In this document: positions 6,398 to 13,811 of the stretch, piece by piece
How the letters are laid out: each line of letters opens with the position of its first letter
Position numbering within the stretch: the stretch's first letter is position 1
DNA from: Candidatus Levyibacteriota bacterium
GTDB taxonomy: Bacteria; Patescibacteria; Microgenomatia; Levybacterales; UBA12049
Reading direction: 5' to 3'
Length of the DNA stretch: 18,238 bases
Assembly: GCA_016186625.1 (NCBI GenBank)
Contig: JACPLG010000014.1
Span: 1-18,238, forward strand
The notes under the pieces: model-generated
The model's database searches: none
Told to the model about the DNA's origin: nothing
What the model saw: the letters and a program-made list of their open reading frames with translations, nothing else
Made by a program: the position numbers and the translations under genes

Positions 6398-7789
6398 ATG
6401 AAATCTTCGATTTCTTACGTTTGTGAAGTGTGCGGATATGATAGCCCGGCATTTATGGGCAAGTGTCCTGAATGCGGGACATGGAATAGTCTTCGCGAAA
6501 TCAAGGTTTCCAATCAAAACGCCCAACTTCGCCAAGGCTTCGTCGGGCAAGCCAAAATCGAACCCAAACGTTTATCTGAAATTAAATTTGAAGAAAAGAA
6601 TAGGTTTTCTTCGGGTTTTTCCGAAATGGACGGAGTCTTGGGAGGAGGGCTGGTGCCCGGCTCTGTTGCGCTTCTGGCCGGAGATCCCGGGATCGGAAAA
6701 TCAACGCTTTTATTGCAACTTGCTCTGCAAATTGCAAGCAAACAGACTACAGCAAACAGACTACAGCAGAAGCGAGATGCCGTAGTCCGTAGTCCATCAG
6801 CGGTTAGCGAGGTTCTTTACGTTTCAGGCGAGGAGTCCGAACAGCAGATCAAGCTTCGTGCAAACAGGCTGAAAACTTCTAAAAATCCTTCGGCAAGCTC
6901 AGGACTACTATTGCTTTCTATTTCAAACACGGATGCCATAGTTGATGTTATTGATAAGCTGAAGCCTAAGCTTGTGGTAATTGACTCAATCCAAACTATG
7001 GAATCGGAAAACCTTACAGGCCTATCGGGAAGCGTCGGACAGGTGCGATACGGGGCTGGGGAATTTATCAAAGTCGCCAAACGGCTTAATATTACTGTTA
7101 TCATTGTCGGCCATGTTACAAAAGAAGGCATGGTGGCAGGACCCATGGTTCTTTCACACATGGTGGATACGGTTTTATTTCTGGAAGGCGAGAAGTTTAC
7201 CGGTGTCAGGATTCTTAGAAGCTTAAAAAACAGGTTTGGGCCACTGGACGAGGTTGGGATTTTTTCAATGACCGGTGGAGGAATGAATGAAGTAAAAAAT
7301 CCTGAGGCGCTTTTCTTAAACTCTTCTAAAGAACCTGCACCCGGAAGCGTTTTGACCGCTACTCTTGAGGGAAGCAGGGCATTTTTAGTTGAAGTTCAGG
7401 CACTCGCTGTGTTTTCCAAATTTCCAATGCCAAGACGCGTAGGATCGGGTGTGGACTCCAGACGTTTGGAATTGCTTCTTGCCGTCCTTCAAAAGCACGG
7501 CCGTTTGCCGGTTGAGAATATGGATATTTATGTAAATGTTGCAGGAGGCCTGAAATTATCAGATCCTGCTGCGGATTTAGGAATATGTCTTGCCATTTTT
7601 TCAAGTCTTAAAAGTATTCCTGTCAATAAAGCAGTCGGTATCGCAGAGATAGGACTCCTCGGAGAACTCCGGGCGGTTGCGGATTTTGCAAAAAGAGTGA
7701 AGGAAGCAAGGAAGTTAGGATTTACTAATATCATAGGAGCTGATAAGTTTAAGACTCTTAACGAGGTAATCGGAAATGTCAGTAAATAG
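6398..7789 (+). CDS. radA: DNA repair protein RadA (Sms)
   Basis: A 463-residue RecA-related helicase that promotes branch migration in recombinational repair; the length is close to the usual 450-460. The N-terminal zinc finger has Cys 9, 12, 23 and 26 (YVCEVCGYDS, GKCPECGTWN). Walker A is GDPGIGKS (95-102), Walker B is KLVVIDS (191-197), and the RadA-specific KNRFG motif is at 277-281. The C-terminal third is the Lon-protease-like domain (PMPRRVGSGVDSRRLELLLAVLQKHG onward). Three segments look inserted: about residues 40-52 (NAQLRQGFVGQAK), 114-136 (between Walker A and VLYVSGEES) and 161-169 (SKNPSASSG). All keep the frame and coincide with repeat-type DNA. They lie in expected loops, so function is probably retained. 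The PIN-TRAM gene follows, as yacL follows near radA in Firmicutes. Confidence 0.96.
   Translation: MKSSISYVCEVCGYDSPAFMGKCPECGTWNSLREIKVSNQNAQLRQGFVGQAKIEPKRLSEIKFEEKNRFSSGFSEMDGVLGGGLVPGSVALLAGDPGIGKSTLLLQLALQIASKQTTANRLQQKRDAVVRSPSAVSEVLYVSGEESEQQIKLRANRLKTSKNPSASSGLLLLSISNTDAIVDVIDKLKPKLVVIDSIQTMESENLTGLSGSVGQVRYGAGEFIKVAKRLNITVIIVGHVTKEGMVAGPMVLSHMVDTVLFLEGEKFTGVRILRSLKNRFGPLDEVGIFSMTGGGMNEVKNPEALFLNSSKEPAPGSVLTATLEGSRAFLVEVQALAVFSKFPMPRRVGSGVDSRRLELLLAVLQKHGRLPVENMDIYVNVAGGLKLSDPAADLGICLAIFSSLKSIPVNKAVGIAEIGLLGELRAVADFAKRVKEARKLGFTNIIGADKFKTLNEVIGNVSK
6515..6553 (+). repeat. In-frame repeat segment 1 in radA
   Basis: CTTCGCCAAGGCTTCGTCGG (6527-6546) resembles the GCTAAAGCTTTGGCGGGC and CTTCGCTGAAAGCTTCGACG stretches of the 23S-5S spacer. 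It encodes AQLRQGFVGQA between the zinc finger and the ATPase domain, a linker where extra residues are easily tolerated. Confidence 0.55.
6737..6795 (+). repeat. In-frame tandem/inverted repeat segment 2 in radA
   Basis: AGCAAACAGACTAC occurs twice in tandem (6737-6750, 6751-6764), then GTAGTCC twice in tandem (6782-6788, 6789-6795). GACTAC and GTAGTC are complementary, so the segment folds as a hairpin. It adds about 20 residues between Walker A and the VLYVSGEES strand, relative to the short link usual in RadA. Confidence 0.75.
6878..6904 (+). repeat. In-frame repeat segment 3 in radA
   Basis: CCTTCGGCAAGCTCAGGACT (6888-6907) is close to the GAGCTCAGGACTGCCGAAC repeat in the atpG-atpD gap (10871-10879 onward). 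It encodes NPSASSGL in a variable loop. Confidence 0.55.
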
Positions 7790-7805
7790 ATATTAGTTAT
7801 TAGTT

Positions 7806-7814
7806 TGATATACT
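7806..7814 (+). promoter_or_regulatory. Extended -10 before the PIN-TRAM gene
   Basis: TGATATACT (TGn plus TATACT) lies 17 nt after the radA stop. A similar block occurs before 5S rRNA (3928-3936). No clear -35 is present. Transcription from here would put the palindrome at 7826-7945 in the 5' leader of the PIN-TRAM mRNA. Confidence 0.35.
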
Positions 7815-7825
7815 GTTAGTATCGG

Positions 7826-7945
7826 AATACTCAGAAAGCTCGGATTGCCAGAAAGATCAGAAAGATCAGAAAGTCAGAAATCCGGAACTCTGAAATACTG
7901 ACAATCTGGATATCTGGATATCCGAGTATTCCGAGTTTTCTGAAA
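7826..7945 (+). repeat. TCAGAAA-type imperfect palindrome
   Basis: Left-arm units (ACTCAGAAAGCTCGGA, GATCAGAAAGATCAGAAAGTCAG) are mirrored on the right (CTGAAATACTGAC, CCGAGTATTCCGAGTTTTCTGAAA). The outermost arms GGAATACTC / GAGTATTCC match exactly. It is the same style of element as in intron 2 of the 23S gene (3148-3275) and ends directly before the next start codon. Confidence 0.7.
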
Positions 7946-7948
7946 ATT

Positions 7949-8749
7949 ATGACAAGAAAATCAACAGTTAAAAAAGAATTAAAAAATAAAGAACCTGTTC
8001 GGCCCGAACATCACGAGGGTATTGTACCAACCGTGGTTGATCTTCCCTCAAAACTGGTTCAGTCTCTGGCTGATGAGGTAGCAAAAACAGTCATCAGCCG
8101 CCTTCCTCACATTCCGCGAAGAGTTCCAAGAGTGAGAAAGAGTTCAAAAGTGGAGAACGCAGTGTTTCTTGATACCTCGGCAATAATTGATGGGAGAGTG
8201 TTTGACCTTGTCAGCCTTGGACTCCTAACTGGCACTTTTGTTATTCCTGAAAGTATACTTCTTGAACTCAAGCATATTGCTGATTCTCAAGATATGGTAA
8301 AAAGAGAAAGGGGAAGAAAAGGACTTGCATTACTGGATAAACTTAAAAAATCAAAAGGTATCAGAGCAATACACATTCCTGATAAAAACGGACAAGGGAG
8401 TCCAAAGGAAGTAGATGATAAGTTAATAGAAATTGCCAAGAGCTATAAAGGAAGACTTATTACTTGTGACTACAATTTGGAAAAAAAAGCCAGCATTTCA
8501 GGAATTTTGGCAATTAATATAAATACACTGGCCAACCATCTTAAGATCAAAGCTGTGCCTGGAGAAGCACTCCATATAAAAGTTCTACATGTTGGTAAAG
8601 ATGTGACTCAGGGAGTAGGATATCTTGATGACGGAACAATGCTTGTAGTTGAAAATGCCAGTCAGGATGTTGGAAAAGAAGTAGATGTGATAGTCTCACG
8701 GGTAATTCAGACTAGTGCAGGTCGCATCCTATTTTCTAAGAAAATATGA
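7949..8749 (+). CDS. PIN-TRAM domain protein (YacL-like, without membrane helices)
   Basis: A 266-residue protein. The PIN nuclease domain (about 70-195) keeps the four acidic positions: D75 in LDTSAIIDGR, E106 in LLELKHIAD, D156 in EVDDK and D174 in TCDYNL. The C-terminal TRAM domain (about 205-266, GEALHIKVLHVGKD to QTSAGRILFSKK) is a predicted RNA-binding module. The pair matches the soluble half of Bacillus YacL, normally anchored by about four N-terminal membrane helices. Here the first 65 residues are hydrophilic and basic, so the protein should be cytosolic. Its expected role is metal-dependent RNA cleavage, but the substrate of this family is not established. Linkage to radA parallels the Firmicutes radA-disA-yacL neighbourhood, with disA absent here. 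The leader contains a long palindrome and no clear RBS. Confidence 0.9.
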   Translation: MTRKSTVKKELKNKEPVRPEHHEGIVPTVVDLPSKLVQSLADEVAKTVISRLPHIPRRVPRVRKSSKVENAVFLDTSAIIDGRVFDLVSLGLLTGTFVIPESILLELKHIADSQDMVKRERGRKGLALLDKLKKSKGIRAIHIPDKNGQGSPKEVDDKLIEIAKSYKGRLITCDYNLEKKASISGILAININTLANHLKIKAVPGEALHIKVLHVGKDVTQGVGYLDDGTMLVVENASQDVGKEVDVIVSRVIQTSAGRILFSKKI

Positions 8750-8790
8750 TGCGAGCACAAAACAATGCAGAACAGTACGCAGAACAAATC
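8750..8790 (+). repeat. ACGCAGAAC-type repeat at the 5' end of the GxxExxY gene
   Basis: GCAGAACAGTACGCAGAAC (8768-8786) resembles ACGCAGAACAAAGCTGAA in 23S insertion 1. The start codon and first residues (MQNSTQN) of the gene lie within it. Confidence 0.5.
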
Positions 8791-9184
8791 AGATAAATCT
8801 TTCCTGTTTAAAGAAGAATCATATTTAATAAGAGGAGCTTGCTACTCTCTCTATAAGAAATTTCGAAACACTCAAAAAGAATCTATTTATCAAAGATCTC
8901 TTTTATTAGAGCTAACAGCTAAAGGTTTGAAAGCAGTGAAGGAAAAACATCTCCCTATTTATCATTTAGGGGAGAGAGTGGGGGTTTATGTTCCTGATCT
9001 TGTGGTTAATAACTCAATTATCATTGAACTCAAGGCAAAACCATTTATTCATAAAGATGATGTATCCCAATTCTGGTATTACTTGAAAAATTCAGATTAC
9101 TCCTTAGGCTTTCTTATTAATTTTGGCGAGCCTGATGGTGTCAGGATAATTAGAAGAGTTTATACCCACAGGCCTTCTGCGTAG
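8765..9184 (+). CDS. GxxExxY-family PD-(D/E)XK nuclease-like protein
   Basis: A 139-residue member of the GxxExxY family, whose fold is of the PD-(D/E)XK nuclease type. The core is VGVYVPDLVVNNSIIIELKAK, giving D78 and the E88-x-K90 catalytic pattern, with a downstream LGFLINFG strand typical of the family. The naming motif is reduced: KESIYQ keeps E39 and Y42 but has T where G is expected. The biological role of the family is unknown. It starts 15 nt after the PIN-TRAM stop and may be cotranscribed. Both ends lie in repeat DNA: the first residues MQNSTQN and the last THRPSA are encoded by ACGCAGAAC / GTTCTGTG-type units. This suggests arrival as a small cassette between repeats. The gene converges on atpC, with 29 nt between the stops. 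Confidence 0.82.
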   Translation: MQNSTQNKSDKSFLFKEESYLIRGACYSLYKKFRNTQKESIYQRSLLLELTAKGLKAVKEKHLPIYHLGERVGVYVPDLVVNNSIIIELKAKPFIHKDDVSQFWYYLKNSDYSLGFLINFGEPDGVRIIRRVYTHRPSA

Positions 9185-9213
9185 TTCTGTGTAAAGTTCA
9201 GCAAGTTCTGTGT
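9172..9213 (+). repeat. GTTCTGTG-type repeat at the 3' end of the GxxExxY gene
   Basis: GCCTTCTGCGTAGTTCTGTG and AGTTCAGCAAGTTCTGTG are complements of the 8768-8786 unit style. The stretch supplies the stop codon and the whole 29-nt convergent spacer. No terminator hairpin with a T-run is visible for either gene. Confidence 0.5.
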
Positions 9214-9459
9214 TTATAGGTCCAGGTAAATACTTACTTTATTGTTAATTGCCTTTAAAACTCCTTGATTTATTTTAATTTCCCGCTGTGCTTCACCTTT
9301 ATGAAGTATGATTTTATCTTTGATCAGTGATATAAAATTTTCGTGTCTGGGTAAAATATCAAAGATTCCAACATCATTAAATGAAGTAACAGCACTAACA
9401 TCTCCATCAAAAAAAACATTTTCTCTATTTTTTACCGTGACATGTATTTTTGGCTCCAT
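9214..9459 (-). CDS. atpC: F1 ATPase epsilon subunit, beta-sandwich only
   Basis: An 81-residue protein matching the N-terminal beta-sandwich of epsilon (VFFDGDVSAVTSFNDVGIFDILPRHENFISLIKDK, then INQGVLKAINNKVSIYL). In F1 this domain sits on the foot of gamma and contacts the c-ring. The usual subunit has about 130-140 residues, the rest forming a C-terminal helical hairpin that inhibits ATP hydrolysis in many bacteria. Here the protein stops right after the sandwich, so that control element is missing. The ATG follows the atpD stop without any gap, so translation is probably coupled. It is the last gene of the operon, in the normal position. The missing hairpin would leave hydrolysis uninhibited by this route, which is compatible with an ATP-driven enzyme. 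Confidence 0.87.
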   Translation of the reverse strand: MEPKIHVTVKNRENVFFDGDVSAVTSFNDVGIFDILPRHENFISLIKDKIILHKGEAQREIKINQGVLKAINNKVSIYLDL

Positions 9460-10836
9460 TTATTTCTTTATCTCCTCCAAAGATCCTAAAAACAAGAATT
9501 TATCCTCATCAAAATCATCATATTTGCCATTAAGAATTTGTTTTATATCAGAGACTGTAGTCTTAACTGGTACATATTTACCCTCTCTTCCAGTTTGTGC
9601 CTGTGCAACAAAGAAACTTTGTGTCATGTAATTTTTGAGTTTTTTGGCCCGTTCATAAATGAGCCTATCCTCGCTTGATAACTCTGAAGTCCCTACTAAG
9701 GATACTATTCGCTCAAGAGTGACAGACTGTTTAAGAAGAGCTTGGGCCAAAAGTGCAGTTTCATAATGGTCAGCTCCTATCACTTCAGGGTTCAGATTTG
9801 ATGATGAAGACTCAAGAAGGTCAATTGCCGGCACTTTTCCTTCTTGATAGACATTTCTTGATAGAATCACACTTGAATCAAGATAGGGAAATATGGATTG
9901 GACTCCCTGATCAAGAATGTCATCGTTAGGAATATATACGGCTTCAATTGTTGTTATAGCGGTTTTTTTTGTTGAGAGCAGTCTTTCGTGAAAAGCCCCC
10001 ATTTCTGAAGCAAGCGTTGGCTGATATCCATCTTCTGAGGGGATTGTGTTAAGAAGCATGGAAAGCTCATTTCCCGCGAGGGCAAAACGAAAAATATTGT
10101 CTATAAAAAATAAAACTTCGCGATCTGCCTGATCTCTGAAATATTCAGCAATTGTTGCCGCAGTAAAGGCTGTTTTAAACCTTATTGCCGGATTATCGCC
10201 CATAGTCCCAAAAATAAGACTCACAAAGGGAAGAGTCTTTTGGTTAAGAAGAGTTTCATAAAGCTCTTGCCCTTCTCTTGAGCGCTCGCCAATTCCGGCA
10301 AAAACAACACTCCTTTTTGTAGAAACGTTGACTACATTATGAATTATTTCCGTAAGGAGTATCGTTTTGCCAACTCCTGCTCCTCCAAACAATCCTATCT
10401 TGTCACCTTTAAGAACAGGTGAAAAAAAGTCAAGAGCTTTAATACCCGTTTCCAAAAAATCCCTGTGGCTTGCTACGTCATCATATAGAAGCTGTTCTGA
10501 ATAAATTGATTTTGTAAGCTTGGCCTTTATCTCACCCTTGCCATCCAGAGGCTCTCCAAATATATTGACAACCCGGCCCAAGACCCCTTCTCCTACCGGA
10601 ACTTGAATAGGAGACTTGGTATTTAAGACCTCGGCCCCTCTATAAAGTTTCTCTGTAGGGGAAAATGCGAGGCAGTAAAAGGTTGATTCACTTGAAGAAA
10701 TGAGAACCTCCATTCTAAAGGTCTGGTCATCTTTAAGAACAAGAGCGTCGCTTATAGAAGGAATATTTTCAGAATCAAATTCAACTGTGACAACTTGTCC
10801 TTCCACCGCAATTATTTTTCCGTGAGATTTTTCCAT
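9460..10836 (-). CDS. atpD: F1 ATPase beta subunit (catalytic)
   Basis: The 458-residue catalytic subunit. Walker A is GGAGVGKT (151-158), the catalytic glutamate is E184 in GIGERSREG, and Walker B is VLFFIDNIFRF (241-251). QPTLASEMG, LSTKK and YIPNDD follow in the usual order, so ATP hydrolysis and synthesis chemistry should be intact. The DELSEED lever that contacts gamma reads SELSSED (384-390), losing two acidic residues. The signature PAIDLLESSSS is slightly off the usual PAVDPLDSTSR. Several positions (GTMGDNPAIRFKTAFTAATIAEYF) are more divergent than in textbook beta subunits. It lies between atpG and atpC, but 149 bp of repeat-rich DNA separate it from atpG, while the alpha-gamma and beta-epsilon junctions are gapless or nearly so. 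Confidence 0.96.
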   Translation of the reverse strand: MEKSHGKIIAVEGQVVTVEFDSENIPSISDALVLKDDQTFRMEVLISSSESTFYCLAFSPTEKLYRGAEVLNTKSPIQVPVGEGVLGRVVNIFGEPLDGKGEIKAKLTKSIYSEQLLYDDVASHRDFLETGIKALDFFSPVLKGDKIGLFGGAGVGKTILLTEIIHNVVNVSTKRSVVFAGIGERSREGQELYETLLNQKTLPFVSLIFGTMGDNPAIRFKTAFTAATIAEYFRDQADREVLFFIDNIFRFALAGNELSMLLNTIPSEDGYQPTLASEMGAFHERLLSTKKTAITTIEAVYIPNDDILDQGVQSIFPYLDSSVILSRNVYQEGKVPAIDLLESSSSNLNPEVIGADHYETALLAQALLKQSVTLERIVSLVGTSELSSEDRLIYERAKKLKNYMTQSFFVAQAQTGREGKYVPVKTTVSDIKQILNGKYDDFDEDKFLFLGSLEEIKK

Positions 10837-10985
10837 AGTTTGATTTTCTCCTTCGACAGTGAGCTCAGGACTGCCGAACTGCTCACTATGACCTCTTCGA
10901 GTTTGAGTCTGAGGCTCACCTCAGAGTCGAACGACCTGAGCATGGACTTCGGCTGAGCTCAGTCGAAGCCTCGAACGGGCCATAA
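10837..10985 (-). repeat. Palindromic repeat cluster in the atpG-atpD gap
   Basis: The gap holds CTTCGACAGTGAGCTCAGGA, GACTGCCGAACTGCTCAC and a 22-bp palindrome at 10947-10968 (core CTGAGCTCAG, arms CTTCG / CGAAG). Related GAGCTCAG and GCTCAGGACT sequences occur at the start of rpsA (5189-5220) and in radA (6888-6907). It reads as a small dispersed repeat inserted into the operon. A role as an mRNA processing or stabilising hairpin between gamma and beta is possible. Confidence 0.65.
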
Positions 10986-11861
10986 CTAGAATTTTCCCCA
11001 CAAAAGCCTGCTTGAGAAAGTCTGTAATTGTTTTTTATTTTGTTCGTGGTGTATGCTTCTACTCCTTATTGAAGTTGCCTTAAGAAGTTCCTTTTCAATG
11101 TTTTCAGAAGCTTTATCTAGCGTTGTAAGGCGTGAAGCAATTTTTGCTAGCTGAGACTCTCGCATTGTTTGCTCAAAGATAGAGGAAAAAATTTGCTTTT
11201 CAAAAAATTCAAGTATTTTTGGGATAGATGGCTCAAAAAAATATTTTATTTTTTTATCAGTTTGTGATTTTTCGGTATTAAAACTTCCTGAAATATCTGA
11301 AAATGTTGCTTCCTGTTTGATAAGATTCCTAAATTGGCCATAAAAAACTATAACTTTCTCATAGCTTATTATAAAATTCAGAATGTTTTTAAGTTGAGCG
11401 CTGTCAACTCTTTGATCAGGAAAGTCAAAATAATAATATTTATCTTTAATCCTCTCTCCTTGCCACATTGCAAGACCTAGTTTTCCGATTACGGCTTTAT
11501 CTGCACTCGTATTTTTCGAATTTTCTACAAAGAGGTCGAATGTTTTTTTGATCAACCCTCCGTAAAGGCCTGTGTTGGCCGAAATCAAAAGATAAAGAGT
11601 TTTCCCGTTCCTATTCAGAAAAGAAAACTCTTTCATTTCTTTTCTTTTTTTTGCTTTGATGATTACCTCAAGCTCTCTTTTGTAAGAAGATATTACCTCC
11701 TCGAAAATTTCCCTAATTTCGGACATATAAGCTCGGTTGCTAAGCACAAAGGATCTTGAATTCCTAATTCTTGAGGCTGCGATCTCTTCATATGCAAGAA
11801 CCATGTTGCTAAGGCCAACCAGGTTGTCTATTTCATTTTGGATAATTTTTTTTGTAACCAT
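10986..11861 (-). CDS. atpG: F1 ATPase gamma subunit (central shaft)
   Basis: A 291-residue divergent gamma subunit, normal in length. The N-terminal helix (MVTKKIIQNEIDNLVGLSNMV...) and the C-terminal helix (ESQLAKIASRLTTLDKASENIEKEL) form the coiled coil that turns inside alpha3beta3. The ASRLTTLDKASEN stretch fits the family's ARM/ATDNA helix. The middle (LYLLISANTGLYGGLIKKTF) matches the Rossmann-like domain with the familiar GL.G strand. The extreme C-terminus (QTFSSRLLWGKF) departs from the usual EIVGGA.A ending. The gene starts 2 nt after the atpA stop, so coupled translation is likely. Confidence 0.88.
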   Translation of the reverse strand: MVTKKIIQNEIDNLVGLSNMVLAYEEIAASRIRNSRSFVLSNRAYMSEIREIFEEVISSYKRELEVIIKAKKRKEMKEFSFLNRNGKTLYLLISANTGLYGGLIKKTFDLFVENSKNTSADKAVIGKLGLAMWQGERIKDKYYYFDFPDQRVDSAQLKNILNFIISYEKVIVFYGQFRNLIKQEATFSDISGSFNTEKSQTDKKIKYFFEPSIPKILEFFEKQIFSSIFEQTMRESQLAKIASRLTTLDKASENIEKELLKATSIRSRSIHHEQNKKQLQTFSSRLLWGKF

Positions 11862-11863
11862 AT

Positions 11864-13333
11864 TTATTGAAAACTGGGGAATAGCTGTCTTAGATTTGCT
11901 TGAACTATAGAAAGCAGGTCATTAAAGCTTTTGGCGGAAAACACTATTTTGTCAACATACTCTCTATAGCTGCGATTATCGGTATAAAGCGCTGCCAACC
12001 TTTCCCTATACCGATTCAATTTTTTCATGTCAGTTTCTTTAACATTTCCGCTCCAGATAAGAGTTAGGAAGATAGTTTGAATATTACTGGGAATAATAAT
12101 ATTTGGATCCTGATCAAATATACCTAATATCTTTTCGCCGCTTTGAAGAGTTACTCGTACTGACTCAGTAAGTTCAGCTCCAAAATGGGAGAAGTTTCGC
12201 AGCTTTTCATACAATGTCAGAAAGCTTAATAGTTCACGATTTATGCTTCTCTTTGATGAGGATTGAGTTTGCTTGCCAACGCGAGTCACTGATAGAAAAG
12301 GATTAATTGCAGGCCGTCTTCCTTCTGAAAATAAGTTACTATCAAAATATATATGTCCGTCAGTCATTCCCATTGCATTGGTTTGAATATGTCCTGCTAT
12401 ATCTCCTTCAGAGCTTTCCACAACAGGCATGCAAGTTATGGCAACTTCTTTATCATTGACGGCAAAATTTCCGGCGCGTTCCAGAAGTTTAGCGTGAACA
12501 TAAAACATATCTCCGGGGTAAGAATTTCTCCCGGGAAATTTATTTGCAAGAAGAGAAAGTTCTCTGTGAAACTTTGCATGCGTGGACAAGTCATCGAGTA
12601 TGACAAGCGTATCAAGACCCTGATCCCTAAAGTATTCAGCAATTGTCATTGCAGAGTAGGGGGTATTAAAAATTACGCCAGGCGAATCCTGAGGTGATGA
12701 TGCTGTAATAACGACATTTCCCATAACATTATTGTTGATAAAGTATTCTTGAACTTTTTTTATATCAATTTTCTTTTTCCCTATGGCTGCATAAATGCAG
12801 ATATTTCCCGCTCTTGATGCGGAAACTATGGTTTGGAGTAAAAAATTTGTTTTTCCTGTTTTTCTGTCACCAAGTACGAGCTGTCTCTGACCACGACCGA
12901 TCGGTACCATTAAATCTACAACTCCAACCCCAGTGTCTAGTTGTTTTTTTATAGTTCGCCTTGTAATAATTCCGGATGGTAATACCTCAATAGGCCTTGA
13001 AATCTTAGGCCTTTTCATAATTGTATTGTTATCAAGAGGTGTCCCAAAAGGATCAATTACTTGACCAAGAAGCTGCCTCCCTACAGGGATTTCGATTGAA
13101 TTTCCGGTTCTTGCAACTTTTTCACCCACCTTAATAGATTTTTTAGAAAGAATCATTATTTCAACAATTTCTGTACCAAGCGACATGACTTTACCTAAAT
13201 CGCCATTTTCAAAAATTACAATTTCTCCCGGTCTTACTGATGGCAAGCCGTGGGCGTGGACAATTACATTGACGACCCTTTTTACATAACCAATTTCTCC
13301 TGTTTCTTCTACGTAATCATTAATTGTTTTCAT
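11864..13333 (-). CDS. atpA: F1 ATPase alpha subunit
   Basis: The 489-residue non-catalytic nucleotide-binding subunit. The P-loop is GDRKTGKT (155-162), usually GDRQTGKT. LVILDDLSTHA (243-253) and PGRNSYPGDMFYVHAKLLERA are canonical, and the arginine finger is R351 in PAINPFLSVTRVG. The protein is slightly short: the N-terminal segment before the beta-barrel is only about 12 residues rather than the usual 25 or so, and in ordinary enzymes that segment binds delta. The C-terminal helical domain is present (ELLSFLTLYEKLRNFSHFGAEL onward). The gene sits 2 nt after atpH. Confidence 0.96.
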   Translation of the reverse strand: MKTINDYVEETGEIGYVKRVVNVIVHAHGLPSVRPGEIVIFENGDLGKVMSLGTEIVEIMILSKKSIKVGEKVARTGNSIEIPVGRQLLGQVIDPFGTPLDNNTIMKRPKISRPIEVLPSGIITRRTIKKQLDTGVGVVDLMVPIGRGQRQLVLGDRKTGKTNFLLQTIVSASRAGNICIYAAIGKKKIDIKKVQEYFINNNVMGNVVITASSPQDSPGVIFNTPYSAMTIAEYFRDQGLDTLVILDDLSTHAKFHRELSLLANKFPGRNSYPGDMFYVHAKLLERAGNFAVNDKEVAITCMPVVESSEGDIAGHIQTNAMGMTDGHIYFDSNLFSEGRRPAINPFLSVTRVGKQTQSSSKRSINRELLSFLTLYEKLRNFSHFGAELTESVRVTLQSGEKILGIFDQDPNIIIPSNIQTIFLTLIWSGNVKETDMKKLNRYRERLAALYTDNRSYREYVDKIVFSAKSFNDLLSIVQANLRQLFPSFQ

Positions 13334-13335
13334 AG

Positions 13336-13809
13336 TCAGCGAAGCACTGGTTCTTTCATTGAGAAGACGTAGTCAATCTTCCTGCGGAGAGAATAGTCCA
13401 TAAATCGGCCTTCATCACTTATAATTATGGCTCCTCCAAGAATTTTTTTATCAACTTCTATGTCAAAAATTATTTTTTGAGAAAGATTTTTCTGCGCCCA
13501 TTTACCAATTGCATTTATCAACTCATCAGTGGGGGAAAGGGCAATGGTTAACTTGACTGAGCTTAGTTTTCGGATTTCTTGAAGAAGGGAGTTTAAAAAT
13601 TTCTCAATTTCTTCTTTGTTGTTTGTTATTTTGCGCTGTGCAATTTGAAGATTTAGGCAGTCCCAAAAGTTTTTTACAAGCATCGAAGAGTCCTTGGCTA
13701 TTGGTTGGAAATGCTCTTTATAAATATTTTCAAGAAGACCTTCAAGAAAATTTATAAACTCCTCTTTTTCTTCGGAAGTATTAATCAAATTTAAAATATT
13801 CTGTTCCAT
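13336..13809 (-). CDS. atpH: F1 ATPase delta subunit (peripheral stalk)
   Basis: A 157-residue protein at the atpH position between b and alpha. The C-terminal part carries the family signature: KKILGGAIIISDEGRFMDYSLRRKIDYVF resembles the LLGGVVI..GD.V.D.S.R.KL pattern of delta/OSCP. The N-terminal helical domain is divergent and somewhat short (usual total about 175-180). Its role is to join the top of alpha3beta3 to the b stalk. Gaps of 2 nt on each side indicate coupled translation. The shortened alpha N-terminus and the divergent delta N-terminus may have changed together. Confidence 0.85.
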   Translation of the reverse strand: MEQNILNLINTSEEKEEFINFLEGLLENIYKEHFQPIAKDSSMLVKNFWDCLNLQIAQRKITNNKEEIEKFLNSLLQEIRKLSSVKLTIALSPTDELINAIGKWAQKNLSQKIIFDIEVDKKILGGAIIISDEGRFMDYSLRRKIDYVFSMKEPVLR

Positions 13810-13811
13810 AG

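Noticed and set aside
6737..6795. Possible CRISPR-like tandem repeats
   Set aside because: There are only two copies of a 14-mer, without spacers and inside an intact radA frame.
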